64,000 nt of DNA from Sipunculus nudus. Lineage: Eukaryota; Annelida; Sipuncula; Golfingiida; Sipunculidae. Each line of letters opens with the position of its first letter. Within the stretch, counting starts at the first letter, position 1. Made by a program: the position numbers and the translations under genes. The notes beneath the pieces were generated by a model that saw only the letters and a program-made list of their open reading frames with translations, did not search any database and was not told the DNA's origin. Positions 1 to 15,015 of the stretch are shown here, in pieces. Where the stretch lies: NCBI GenBank assembly GCA_026874595.1, contig CM049314.1, forward strand, positions 33,672,229 to 33,736,228. Reading direction: 5' to 3'.

Positions 1-44
1 GTCCTATTTATTTTCAAGGTCTTTTCAAGATATAAAAGGGACAT

Positions 45-380
45 AAATCACTGACTTCTGTGGTGCAGGGGTAGAGCATAGGACTCAAAGCTTGGCCATC
101 TTGAATTCAAATCTAAGCAGAGGCAATGGGATTTATACTGTCAGCCCTCATCCAGGGTGAATGCTCTGCAGGCTTAATGGGTAGACTGCCCGAAAGTCAT
201 GTTTCACTCACAAACGAGTGCACCTTTCAAGGTTCCTCAGTGATGTGACCAAGCAATGGGGATCACACACACCCAGGACTCACAGGAGTGGTAACACCAA
301 GCCTGGTTGGTACCAGGATAATAAACCCCTGTCACATAATCTGAAACTGGAATGAAACTCTGCAGATGTACATAGTATAT
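45..380 (+). repeat. Probable tRNA-derived SINE
   Basis: The segment near 62-125 reads like a degraded tRNA head: an A-box-like GTGCAGGGGTAGAGCA followed about 35 bases later by a B-box-like GAATTCAAATCT. Candidate acceptor arms (ACTTCTG near 54, CAGAGGC near 117) pair at about 5 of 7 positions. A roughly 220-bp unrelated body follows, ending near ATAATAAACCCCTG. The head is too degenerate for a working tRNA. A tRNA-derived SINE is the best reading; I see no second full copy in the window to prove the boundaries. Confidence 0.4.
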
Positions 381-613
381 ACTATATAGTTAAGCAAGCA
401 TTAAAAAAATGGAGGTGGTTTATACCTCCAACAAGTGACCCATGGGTCATGACGCTCAGCTGACTGGGAAGAGATTCACAAAAGGAAATTTTATCACCAG
501 AATGGTAGTATATACCCATTCAACTGAAGCATCAAACAGATTAACCAACAGGCCAAGATTTAGTCTGTATTTATATATCTCAAAAATAGAGAAAAATGTG
601 TAAACTTTTAAAA

Positions 614-1785
614 CTAGAATACGGGTAACCGACAAGTGACTACATGTATCTGCCAAAATCGGATAGTGAGGCATGGATTGAGTGGCAAGGGGAAATAGAG
701 TGAGGTATGTTGCATATTAGCATGGATGTCTGCAGCCTAAATGTGTATGTAGGTTGTGCCACCTACCACAAATCCAGAAATCTGTCCAAGTTGTATACAC
801 CTGCAAAATTTTAGGCAGAAAAGTCAAACCACTACATGTATATGAGCGATTTTTGCCCATGGCAGACAAACAGACAAACACCGTGCAAAAATCTTTGCAG
901 GTAACCCCTCCAGTTTTGTGTATGATAAAGACCTATGTGAGATCTAAACACATGCACAATTTTGGCCCAATCGGTCAAATGGTTCCTGAGATATGAGCTT
1001 GGATGTGTCCAGCGTTAACTAGAATGTAGGTGGCGCCACCTGTCATAAAATCAAGAAAGCTGTCCACGATGTATAAACCTGCAAAATTTTAGGCAGTTAT
1101 GTCGAACCACTACAGAGAAATGAGTAATTTTAGGCCACGGCAGACTAACAGACAGACGCTGTGCAAACATTGTTACAGGTGGCGCCACCATTTTTTGTGT
1201 ATGTTACAGAGCTATCAAAGGGGCTACATTTGTATAAATTTTATTTCCTGATTGGTCAAACGGTTCCCGAGATATAAGCTTGGATGTCATCAGCGTGAAC
1301 GTGAACATAGGTGGCGCCACCTGTCATAAAATCAAGAAAGCTATCCTGGATGTATACACATGCCGAATTTCAGGTGAATTAGTCAATTCACTGCAGAGAT
1401 ATGAGTGATTTTAACCCAAGGCAGATGAACAGATGGACACTGTGCAAACATGGTTACAGGTGGCGCCACCATTTTTTGTGTATGTTATAAAGCAATCCAA
1501 GGGCTACATTTGTATCAATTTTATTTCCTGATCGGTCAAACGGTTCCCGAGATATGAGGGTTTATGAGTGGAAACAGACCCACAAATGGACACTGGATAG
1601 AGAGGAAAGGTCAGAGGTCAATGCAAATTGGTTAGGCACCAGTTCACATGTGACCCGATAATAGGTGTAAGTTTGGGAAAAATCGGTCCATTAGTCTCTG
1701 AGGAGCTCTCTGGAAACGAACGCCGCCACGGCGGAGGAACTCGGTCAAAAACATAGTATCCGCAAAACTTCGTTTTGGCGGATAC
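614..1785 (-). mobile_element. Helentron/Helitron-like non-autonomous element, copy 1
   Basis: Read on the minus strand, the element starts with a bulged hairpin TATCCGC...GCGGATA (1757-1784) and ends with a hairpin (degraded here by two G-T wobbles and one mismatch), CCGTATT and CTAG (614-617). CTAG matches the CTRR terminus of Helitrons. The core is a tandem repeat of 281 bp: the palindrome GGTGGCGCCACC occurs at 1029, 1178, 1310 and 1459, giving two interleaved series both spaced 281. It sits between A and A of the 337-bp unit, which is T|T on its own strand, the Helentron insertion preference. The unbroken version of the target is visible near 21575. No Rep/helicase ORF is present. Confidence 0.75.
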
Positions 1786-1794
1786 AAAAATACA

Positions 1795-4700
1795 GGTGGC
1801 TCCACCAGTTTGCAGAAACTAATAAAAACACTTAATGGTCAATATCCATGCAAAAAATCATGGTGATCTCTGCATTAGTTGTTCAGATACTTCAGTTTTT
1901 GTATCAAATTGTCCATTATTCTGAGGGATACTTCGGAGTCCTATAGCTTGAAGGATATGGGTAACAGAGACCTAATTTCAAGTTTCCACAGGCACCTTTC
2001 ATGGGCCTCCTTGCATGACAAGAATGAAGATTCTAGGTCCAGTTGTTGCGATTTGTATCCTGTTGACAGATAACCACATCTTTAAAGGTCTCAAAAAAAA
2101 GAAAAAAATTCGTAAAAATTTGAAAAAAAAATAGAGGTGGCACACCCGGTCTGCAGAAACTGATGGAACAGCCCATGATCAATATGTATGCCGAAAATCA
2201 TGACCATCAGTGTTGTAGTTATTGAAATACTGCAGTTTTTGTATCAAATTTTCCATTATTCATGGGGGGGGGGGGTATTTTGGACCCATACAGCTTAAAG
2301 AATATAGGTAACAGAGACCTAATTTCAAGTTTCCATGGAGACTTTTCATGGGTCTCCCTGTGTGTCAAGAATGAAGATTCTTGGTCCAGTTTTTATGATT
2401 TGTGCCCTGTTAACAGATGTTCATATCTTTTAAGGTCTCAAAAATACAGAAAAATTTCGTAAAAAAAAACGAACAAATACAGGTGGTGCCACCAGTCTGC
2501 AGAAACTTATGAAACACTCCATGATCAATATCCATGCAAACAATTATGGTTATCTCTGCATTAGTTGTTCAGATACTTTAGCTTTTGTATCAAATTTTCC
2601 ATTATTCTGAGCTGTACTTTGGAGTGCCATAGCTCAAAGGATATGGGTAACAGAGACCAAATTTCAGGTTTCCATGGAGACTTATCATGGGTCTCCCTGT
2701 GTGTCAAGAACGAAGATTCTAGGTCCAGTCGTTACGATTTGTACCTTGTTGACAGATAACTACATCCTTAAAGGTCTCAAAAATGGAGAAAACAATTCGT
2801 GAACATTGAAAAATACAGGTGGCGCCACCAGTCTGCACAAACTGATGAAACATCTCATGATCAATATGTATGTCGAAAATCATGACCATCAGTGATGCAG
2901 TTAATGAGATATTGAAGTTTTTGTATGAAATTTTTGACTATTCTGGGGGGTAATTTTGGGCCCCATAGCTCGTAGGATATGGGTAACAGAGACCTAATTT
3001 CTGGTTTCCATGGAGACTTTTCATAGGTCTCTCAGTCTGTTGAAAATGAAGATTCTAGGTCCAGTCGTTACGATTTGTGCCACGCTAACAGATGACAGCA
3101 TCCTCAAAGGTCTCAAAAATAGAGGAAAAAATCGTAAAAAATCAAACAGTACAGGTGGCGCCACCAGTCTGCAAGAACTGATCGAACATCTCATGATCAA
3201 TATGTATGCTAAAAATGAAGACAATCAGTGATGTTGTTATTGAGATATTGAAGTTTTTTTATGAAATTTTTTACTATTCTGGGGGGTACTTTGGGGCCCG
3301 ATAGCTCAAAGGATATGAGTAACAGAGACCTAATTTCTGGTTTCCAAGGAGATTTTTCATGGACCTCTCAGTGTGTCAAGAATTAAGATTCTAAGTCCAG
3401 TCTTTATGATTTGTGCCTTGTTAACAGATGTTCACATTTTTAAAGGTCTCAAAAATAGAGAAAAAAATTCGTAAAAAATCGAAAAATACAGTTGGCGCCA
3501 CCAGTCTACAGGAAGTGATGTAACATCTCATGATCAATATGTATGCCAAAAATCATGACCATCAGTCAAGTAGTTAATGAGATATTGAAGTTTTTTGTAT
3601 GAAATTTTTTACTTTTCTGGAGGGTACTTTGGGGCCACATAGCTCGAAGGATATGGGTAACAGAGACCAAATTTCAGGTTTCCATGGAGACTTATCATGG
3701 GTCTCCCTGTGTTTCAAGAACGAATATTCTAGGTCCAGTCGTTACCATTTGTACCCTGTTGACAGATAACTACATCCTTAAAGGTCTCAAAAATGGAGAA
3801 AACAATTCGTGAACATTGAAAAATACAGGTGGCGCCACCAGTCTGCACAAACTGATGAAACATCTCATGATCAATATGTATGTCGAAAATCATGACCATC
3901 AGTGATGTAGTTAATGAGATATTGAAGTTTTTGTATGAAATTTTTGACTATTCTGGGGGGTAATTTTGGGCCCCATAGCTCAAAGGATATGGGTAACAGA
4001 GACCTAATTTCTGGTTTCCATGGAGACTTTTTATAGGTCTCTCAGTGTGTCGAAAATGAAGATTCTAGGTCCAGTCGTTACGATTTGTGCCACGTTAACA
4101 GATGACAGCATCCTCAAAGGTCTCAAAAATAGAGGAAAAAATCGTAAAAAATCAAACAGTATAGGTGGCGCCACCAGTCTGCAGGAACTGATCGAACATC
4201 TCATGATCAATATGTATGCCAAAAATGAAGACCATCAGTGATGTAGTTATTGAGATATTGAAGTTTTTGTATGAAATTTTTTACTATTCTGGGAGGTACT
4301 TTGGGGCCCGATAGCTCAAAGGATATGGGTAACAGAGACCTAATTTCTGGTTTCCAAGGAGATTTTTCATGGACCTCTCAGTGTGTCAAGAATTAAGATT
4401 CTAAGTCCAGTCTTTATGATTTGTGCCTTGTTAACAGATGTTCACATTTTTAAAGGTCTCAAAAATAGAGGAAAAAATTCGTAAAAAATCGAAAAATACA
4501 GGTGGCGCCACCAGTCTGCAGGAAGTGATGTAACATCTCATGATCAATATGTATGCCAAAAATCATGACCATCAGTCAAGTAGTTAATGAGATATTGAAG
4601 TTTTTGTATGAAATTTTTGACTTTTCTGGGGGGTACTTTGGGGCCCCATAGCTCGAAGGATATGGGTAACAGAGACCTTATTTCTGGTTTCCAAGGAGAT

Positions 4701-4800
4701 TTTTTATGGACCTCTCAGAATCCCAAGTTACAAGGTTCTAGGTCCAGCGGTTACGATTTTAGCCTGGTTAACGGACGGACAGACGGACGACGGACAAAGA
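1795..4800 (+). repeat. Tandem array of ~337-bp units with a 1010-bp higher-order repeat
   Basis: Unit starts, marked by GGTGGCGCCACC or a variant, fall at 1795, 2136, 2482, 2818, 3154, 3491, 3828, 4164 and 4501. Spacing is 336-346. Units 2818/3154/3491 are nearly identical to 3828/4164/4501, giving a three-unit, 1010-bp higher-order repeat, so the last expansion was by blocks of three. Each unit has a G-run of varying length in the context TTATTCTGGGGGGTA. Short ORFs recur 1010 bp apart but only echo the repeat. Confidence 0.9.
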
Positions 4801-4847
4801 GTGATCGCTATAGCTCAGATGACTTTCAGTCAGCTGAGCTAAAAAAG

Positions 4848-6104
4848 CCAGTGGCCCATGGGCTCAGCCTTATTCAAGGAATGTTGAACAATGAGCAAAA
4901 TGACTGCCAGAGTGCTAAAAAATCATGAATTTTGTGAAGAGTCCTTAGAAATGTCTGGTTTATAAGAAAACTCTCCAAGAAGGATTGACATGCCAAATTT
5001 CAGACCAATATCTTAGTATACATGGGACCAGCACGCACATGGCCTTGATATTATTATTGCTAAAACCATGCTAAAACCATTGCTATAACCATGAAAGGAT
5101 ACTTATGCTTCCATTTAGATACAGTTGCCCCATAGGTCAACAGACTCAGCCAGGGCTCCGCATTAAGGGTTAACCACTTCCCCAGGGCAAGTAAAAAGTG
5201 AATTTTGTGAAGAGTCCTTAGAAATGTCTGGTTTATAAGAAAACTCTCCAAGAAGGATTGACATGCCAAATTTCCGACCAATATCTTGAACCAACATAAG
5301 ATATGAGCAATTTTCACCTAAAGCACATGTAGGCATGCAGATGGCACCACCAGTCTTGAGTACAAGATTGAGGAGTCCAAGATCTATGGGTATGCACCAA
5401 TTCAGGCCAATACAGCAAATCACTCCTGAGAAAAGGGCATTTATTTATTCTACAAAACCGGGAAAGTATGTGGCGCCACCTGTTTGGTTTATGACATGCC
5501 AAATTTCAGACCAATATCTTGAACCATTCCTGAGATATGAGCAATTTTCACCAAAAGCAAATATATCGATGGACACCACGCAAAGCGACTGCAGACGGCA
5601 CCACCCATCTTGTTTACGAGATGAAGGTGTTGAGGATCTATGAACATGCACAATTTTAACCCAATACATTGAGGAACCACTAAGATGAACAGATGGCAAA
5701 TGCAAAGATGGACACTATGCAAAAAGATTTGTAGGTGGCGCCACCAGTAGCAATTATGAGATAGAGAGATCCAAGATCTATGGACATGCAATCTTTCAGC
5801 ACAATACATTGAGCCACTCCTGAGATATCTGAGATATGGCCTGTTATCTAAAAAACACCCAGATTTGTACTGCACAGAAAGGACTGCTGGTGGGGCCACC
5901 TGTCTTTGTTAGGCACAGCAACATAGGTGTAGGAACAACTATGCTGGGTTTTGGAAAAATTGGTCCAAGGGTCTCAGAGGAGTTCTCTGGAAACTAACGC
6001 AGAGTTTTTGTATCACATTTTTAATTATTCTGGGGGGTATTTAACCAGACAAAGCCAGACAAAGAGTGATCACTATAGCTCAGATGACTTTGTCAGCTGA
6101 GCTA
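4848..6104 (+). repeat. Composite satellite-cored repeat element, copy B
   Basis: It begins with AGTGGCCCATGGGCTCAGCC directly after copy A and ends with the same hairpin (arms TAGCTCA at 6076, TGAGCTA at 6098). The core differs from copy A: palindrome variants at about 5342, 5469, 5599, 5734 and 5888 alternate at 127-155 bp, the architecture of the Helentron-like core. The end shows a fragment of the 337-bp unit. Part of the left half (5015-5190) recurs at 9430-9720. It looks like a mosaic of two repeat families. Confidence 0.5.
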
Positions 6105-6708
6105 AAAAGATATATAAATCAGGAAACTAAAGAGTTTTTGGGGTTTACCTGATTTACAACCAGTTCAATCCTCTGGCATTTTTGCCCCCAATTTAAGAAA
6201 AGCAATGTTACAAGTATGGCTAACCCCTCTTTGTCTACCCTCCTGAGCTATAAGACTTAGAGTGAATTTCAAGGGCTTTTAAGGCAAATTTTCAAAATCA
6301 GCTGTTTGATTCAAGCATTTTAATTTGTTTAAACAATAAAAGCTTGAGGTGACTAGGACCGTAAGATACAGTATATATCATGATTTGAAACTGATCAAGA
6401 TACTAATGAACAATCAATAAAATAATGGTTTTTTTTCTCTTTAGATGAGTAACATGGCACTGAGAGACTATTTAAATGCTGGGCCTTACATTTTATTGTA
6501 TTATCATATATCATTAACATACCTTATATCTTCAATGTGCTGATTAAGGGAAATCTGACAATACTAATGCAATATTTTTCTTTGACTCTTGATGTATCTG
6601 TGAATCGTTCAGCCCAAGAGATAACTCTGTTCACTTTTATTATGATTATGCTAGTTTTAGCGTTTAACCCTTTGAGGCTGTTGTGAAGTTGTGTTTGGAT
6701 TGCCTTAC
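6105..6708. other. Intronic or downstream sequence, no gene seen
   Basis: AT-rich sequence downstream (minus strand) of the membrane-protein exon at 6709-6891. I find no convincing further exon or repeat here. The following exons of that gene probably lie left of position 1. Confidence 0.5.
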
Positions 6709-6891
6709 CCTTTGGGTCAGCGTACATAGCTGTTCACTCCGGCTGATCCTGAACACATACAGAGAGAAAAAGTATGCTGTGGAATGGAGGATGTCTGGGA
6801 CAATGTAAGTGCTGACAAGGAACTGCTCACACGGATGTTTTATTCCACTGTTGTTCGAGTTGTTGTTGACGACGTGGCTGTCTGGTATTGT
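6709..6891 (-). CDS. Internal exon, multi-pass membrane protein (possibly gustatory-receptor-like), TM2 exon
   Basis: On the minus strand an acceptor (tgtttgcag) at 6894-6892 and a donor (AGG|GTAAGG) after 6709 bound an open 183-nt, 61-codon, phase 0-0 segment. It reads from TIPDSHVV through a polar Asn-rich stretch and a Cys, then a hydrophobic helix (about residues 24-47 of the exon, STYIVPDILHSTAYFFSLYVF), then a basic/polar RISRSEQLCTLTQR. That order of extracellular loop, membrane helix and cytosolic basic stretch fits the second membrane span of a seven-helix receptor. It follows the 13.7-kb exon in phase. The gustatory-receptor-like assignment rests on hydropathy and the look of the IVPDILH...R...L segment; I could not run a search. 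Other polytopic families remain possible. Confidence 0.6.
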
Positions 6892-7777
6892 CTGCAAACA
6901 GTCACAAATCAATTATATATAATATATAATATATATATATAGCATATAAACTAGTGGTGTGCCAATTAATGGATTACATTATGAAGGGACACTTTGCCTA
7001 TTCCCACAGGTGTCCCCTCACAACAGGTTCTGCTGTATATCAATTATTGGTTTTCTTTCATAACGGATTTAATCAACTGCATTTATGCATAATCCTTCAT
7101 AAATTATCATGCATGCACATCAAAGAAGTCGTTTAAAAGATCAAATATTCTTATTCTGTCAGAGATATAAGAAAGATGGGACACAAAACTGCTAAAAGCA
7201 TTAAAACTTTGTGCAATGATTGAAGTCAAAAACTCAGCCATTACCTTAACGTTTCAGTATGATGTACAAGTTAGACTGAATTTATTACTCTGTCAATTTT
7301 TAGGTATAACTGTACACAACATATTTCATGATAATATAGATGGTAGATCAAATAATTGATTAATAATCAATCGTCGGTCATCTTTCAATCATTAAATATT
7401 ATTTTATAATCAATTCCTACCACTTATATATTAACTTAGAAACCAGATACATTACTTGCAGTATTAAGATGATTTAAAAAGTGAACTGCATGTTTTTGTA
7501 ATTTCCAGTTTATATTTTCAACATTATTGTTTATCAGGACATGATAATAGATATCACATTTGTCAGATGTATGTCAGAATATCAAATAAAAGTAAATATA
7601 TCATTATAAATAGTAATTCACAAAATGAAGCAACAGTGATGTAAGTGCTGTCAGGCTCTTAACCCTAAATATATTTAATGTTAATAAGAATCACAAAATT
7701 CTACTCAAGTGATTTTATAATACAGATAAGGAATGCTGCACCTGGACAGGGCCTGTTTATATCAAGCTAGAGTGGAA

Positions 7778-7816
<39 letters not shown>

Positions 7817-10573
7817 GTTTCCTCTGGCAAGAAATTTAATTATAAGGGTTTATAAACTACTGTGTGCCACAATATATGTGTTCTGGGTACTTCTTTACCA
7901 TCTATTAGACCTGGCAGATTAAGGGAATGTCTGTGCAACCTGTGAGTATGTCAATTAGTCTTCCAGGGTTGGCAGGGATAACACACACACACACACACAC
8001 ACATATATACCTTTGTAGCATCTGTATGATACATTTCAAATATATATACTTACCCATATTTCAAATATATTATAATTAAGTATAAGATTTTAGAAAATAA
8101 GGTATTATGTTTCCAGTATAAGTTACTAAACCTGGTTAAGATATAATATATCATATAAAACTCATAAATCAGACCAAGGTCTATAATTCTAATTATTACT
8201 ATATTTCATTTGCAATATATAAACTTTTGTTCTTTGAATAGTGGATGATTACATTGACCATCCACCACTTGCGAAAAAATGGTCGGATATATACCCCCCC
8301 CTAATGACACCTCAAAACGTCATCTATCTTTTGGACTTGACCTTTGCCCTTCATGTATTACCTCAATGTTGTGAGTATAGTGACTGTGCCTCATATTTTT
8401 CTCAAGTTATTGAGTTGACATAATTTTAGCAAATCTGCCTCTGTGACCTTGAAAATGTCAAGGTCATCCATCTAAATACTTGATCGGGCCCATCATATGA
8501 TGCATCAAGGGTGTGATTATGGTGATGTCAATTTTTTTTTCAAGACATTGTGTTAATGCTATCTCAGATTGATGGACAGATGCTGAGACAGACAGATAGA
8601 TTGAAATACATGAAGGACCCTCACTATTTAAGTGTCCCATGGTTTTTGTGACAATGGGGGACAAACTGATAATATAAAATATGTTATCATTTATTAAGAA
8701 TGAGGAATTTGGGTGTCAAACAACATATGGCACAATTAAGAAAAATAATTCAGTAAATAAGTAATGAGACTGCTGTGTAAATGTAACTCTCCTGATGCTA
8801 ATGGATTCATGCATGCGCTCTCACACAAACAGTGTTAGAATCCTAATTTAAGTAACACTGTATATATTCACTAGTGTTGGAACCAATGATCGATTATAAT
8901 CGATGATCCTTTGGCTGATTCAGACAATTCAATGATCAATCTTGCACTGCCATAATCCAATACAGAAATTTTCACAAAGGTTCGGCTTTATAATGACAGA
9001 AGGTACACTTTCCTCTAATTTATACTAACAAACTTTTACAACAATATGTGTTAACACACCTAATTTTGCTTAATATACATGTAGGCTATAGAGTTATTAG
9101 ATATTTTAGCCATTATGTAGCCCTATTTATTAACTGAGAGGCTATTCAGGTCTGTACCTGATCAGAAATCTCCCAGAGGTCAAACTATTTTACTGATGAT
9201 CATAAAATTTTAACTAATTCCCAACACTTCCAAAAGTGACTACTTATCAACCATCAGTTACTGATATGCTGTGGATGATCGTTTGTGATCAAGGCAGTGA
9301 CTCCGTACACTAGTATTCACTATGTACAGGTTTTTGTTACACTTTAAGGACCACAAGTATTTTGTGTACTTTTCATATCACAAACACATTCATGTAAAAC
9401 TGGCTCTGCCTTAGGGTATTAAACTATTGAGTTGTGTCTCTAAATATACATGGGACCAGCACCCACATGGTCTTGATATTATTATTGCTAAACAAACAAA
9501 ATGATGCTTCCTGGTTACAGATAAACTTGATGAAATTTATTTGATGTCTTCCTGAATCAACAACTGACTGGTTCATTAATTTCCCAGAACCAAGAGAAAG
9601 GTGCAGAACCATGAAAGGATACTTATGCTTCCATTTAGACACAGGTGCCCCATGGGTCATTAGACCTAGCCAGGGCTCTGCATTAAGGGTTAACCACTCC
9701 CCAGGGCAAGTAAGAATTCCCTAAATTGGTCAAAGGGGAATTAAAAGTAGGCTCCTAATTACTATTACTTATCTGGTAACCTACAGATAATCATGGATCA
9801 TCCGTTGATCCATGTTTTACTGCCGCGGCCATAAAATAAGACTAACAGCTGAAAATCCTGACTAATTTTTCTTGACAAGGGTTACAGCTATAAAACGCAC
9901 GTTAGGCTAAAATCAAACATGAACAAGATACTCGACGCCCTGCCAAGGCACAATGGGTGATAATATGCAGGGGAAGGAAGAACTGTGATTACTAAGAACG
10001 TATATTTAATGATACTGCATATTTGTATATTCATTTTATTCATGATTCAGTAAATTTTGTAAAATGTAAAATTAATATTTTAAACAGGCTAGTATGTAAT
10101 AACAAACTTTTCTGAGTCAGCCATCAACCACAGCAATTTTCACGCCATGACTGACAAAAGATTGATTTTCACTCACCAAATTATGCACTCTAACGGTTGT
10201 ATCTAAATTTGAGCATGGCTGCAATTACAGTAAAATATTATTATGGGATATTTCTTGAACATGCATATCATTTCTTTTAAAATAAACTGTAAACCAAAAG
10301 ATAACTAATGACCATATGTTCTTCGGAAATTAAACCTGCGTTCAGATACTTTTTCTTTACATTTTTTCCCCCATTTGTCACCACTGCTGTGTTTATACTA
10401 ACACGCGCTGCTTGTAGATAAACATGCTCATACATCCATCACAGAGGCGTTATACAGAATAACTTCCTGGAGTCCATTCAATATGTGTGAATTGCAGAGT
10501 GAGCCAGAAATCACATGATTTCTACAGAAAAGGAATTTGATGCCTGGCTTTAAAGATATATATTTATATTATA
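6892..10573. other. Intron with microsatellites and dispersed repeat fragments
   Basis: The stretch holds (TA)n at about 7780-7815, (AC)n at about 7980-8002, and a repeat fragment at 8230-8660 that contains two inverted nuclear-receptor-type sites (TGACCTTGA at 8444, TCAAGGTCA at 8458). A fragment at 9430-9720 is shared with 5015-5190. No supported exon was seen on either strand. Confidence 0.5.
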
Positions 10574-10705
10574 CAGTGAAATGTGTTATCTAATCAGACC
10601 ACCCATTGGCCTGGCTAAAAGTGGTCTTAATTCACAGGTTTTATAAAAGATGTCAGTTATAAGCAATATGAATGCTTTCAGTACACCTAAGGGTGGTCTT
10701 TAAAT

Positions 10706-13595
<2,890 letters not shown>

Positions 13596-13692
13596 CTTTA
13601 AATAGACAGATGGTCCTTAAGACATGTGGTCTTTCAGACAGGTTCTACTTTATATATTATGAAGTCTTTTATTCAAACAAAAGTGTACTTAC

Positions 13693-13830
13693 ATCCCCAT
13701 TCCTCTGGAAGCATGAGGCATACTGTATGATGTATCCAAGTAATATAAGAAGAAATACGAACACTGGGTACAGGATATTAAAACAGGTCCTCACAGGCTG
13801 AGGGCCCCTTGACAACGGATGCCATCCAAC
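13693..13830 (-). CDS. Internal exon, multi-pass membrane protein (possibly gustatory-receptor-like), TM1 exon
   Basis: On the minus strand a pyrimidine-bearing acceptor (atgttttcag) precedes 13830 and a consensus donor (GAT|GTAAGTAC) follows 13693. The 138-nt segment is open for 46 codons, phase 0-0: VGWHPLSRGPQPVRTC, then a strongly hydrophobic helix FNILYPVFVFLLILLGYIIQ, then YASCFQRNGD. This joins in phase to the 22.9-kb exon, whose end (LAPLLRLMLL) reads on naturally into VGWHPLSRG, and to the 6.8-kb exon downstream. Arg residues before the helix and a polar loop after it are consistent with an inside N-terminus, as in insect-type gustatory receptors. It lies immediately right of the pogo-like element. 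Confidence 0.65.
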
Positions 13831-14243
13831 CTGAAAACATTGGTACCAAAATGCACATACCACCAAATATGAAATCTTTACAAACATTACACTATGTTAA
13901 TTTAAACTTAAGCCACGTTTCCACTTGTTGGGACATGGGAAAAAAAAAAGATAAAATATACGGAGTGTTTTCACTTGTACGGAAATGGATAAATTAAGCT
14001 CCACATACAGTGCCGTTACTATGGCAATTTCAGAACTGTCCCTGTACAGTTCCTCGTCCAGCACTGTATAAGGCTCCACACAGGTATTCCTATACAGAGA
14101 TGAAATATTTCAGAAAAAGCCTACAGCCATGTGCTCTCAAATGTATGTAATTTGTAAATTATTTCTTTCAGTATATGACAATATGTAAAAATACAGATAC
14201 TCGGGAAAGGGAAAAAAGTGCATTATTTTCATCCTACACTGGT

Positions 14244-14318
<75 letters not shown>

Positions 14319-14325
14319 CATATAT
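14244..14325 (+). repeat. Compound (CA)n(TA)n microsatellite
   Basis: A pure CA run passes directly into a TA run within the intron. The surrounding 13831-15015 sequence is AT-rich with no supported exon. Confidence 0.9.
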
Positions 14326-15015
14326 ATAAATACATTAATCATATAAGAATATATTTATGGTGATTTATCTTAAACTTCTTTATTATACTTGTTTTAGGCC
14401 AATTAAAACTTGTTAAACTACTACTTTAGACATATGGCCCCTGAACAGCAAAGTTACTCTTGGAAACATGTAAGTCTGCCGTAACTGTACCTGTATCTGG
14501 GGCCGTATCCGAACAAGTGGAAACACAGATTAATAGTAAATGTTTCATATTCTCTGCTGGGGACAATGTGCTTACCATATTGACTGGACATGACTTAGGC
14601 CAAAAAAAAAGCTATGGTTCTTCGGCACTTTTTTTTAGAAATCAGTGTGGGCGGGCAATATATTTACGTTTCGATAAAAAGTCATATGAACAGAGATGAG
14701 CATGAAAATAACAGATTTTCTTTGCTAAACATGTAAAACTTAAAGCACTAAATAATAAAGGAAATCTTATCAAAATTGTATTAATTTATCTTCTTGAAAG
14801 AGGAAAATCATAACAAGGCCTACAGGCCTAATGCAAACCTATGCAATGGGATTACAACAGGTATAATGTTTCAACGCTGGACCATTACTTTTCAAGAACG
14901 TGTATGTAATATGTATATATGAACAATGCAAGTACTAAACACTTTGATTATGAAAAACAATTACACAAGCATCACTGCTGAAATTCTGGCCTGCTTGCAC
15001 ACAGCACAAAAACAA

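Larger units (their letters stand above)
433..4841 (+). repeat. Composite satellite-cored repeat element, copy A
   Basis: The left end carries GACCCATGGGTCATGACGC then CTCAGCTGA. The right end carries a run of GACGGACGGACAGACGG-like tail and a terminal hairpin at 4811-4841 with arms TAGCTCA/TGAGCTA and an inner GACT/AGTC stem. The same two ends recur together at 4848-6104 and 15016-17293, so this is a defined element family and not random satellite. The core is an array of ~337-bp units. A Helentron-like copy is inserted at 614-1785. No protein-coding capacity is evident. The class is unassigned; it behaves like a non-autonomous element. Confidence 0.6.

Noticed and set aside
62-125. Functional tRNA gene
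   Set aside because: Stems are mismatched and the T-arm is degraded; better explained as a SINE head.
3010-4241. Near-identical 73-codon ORFs 1010 bp apart
   Set aside because: They track the higher-order satellite repeat and have no coding signature.
1029-5900. Regularly spaced short palindromes considered as a CRISPR-like array
   Set aside because: The spacers are themselves repeated, the spacing alternates and the genome is eukaryotic; these are satellite units.
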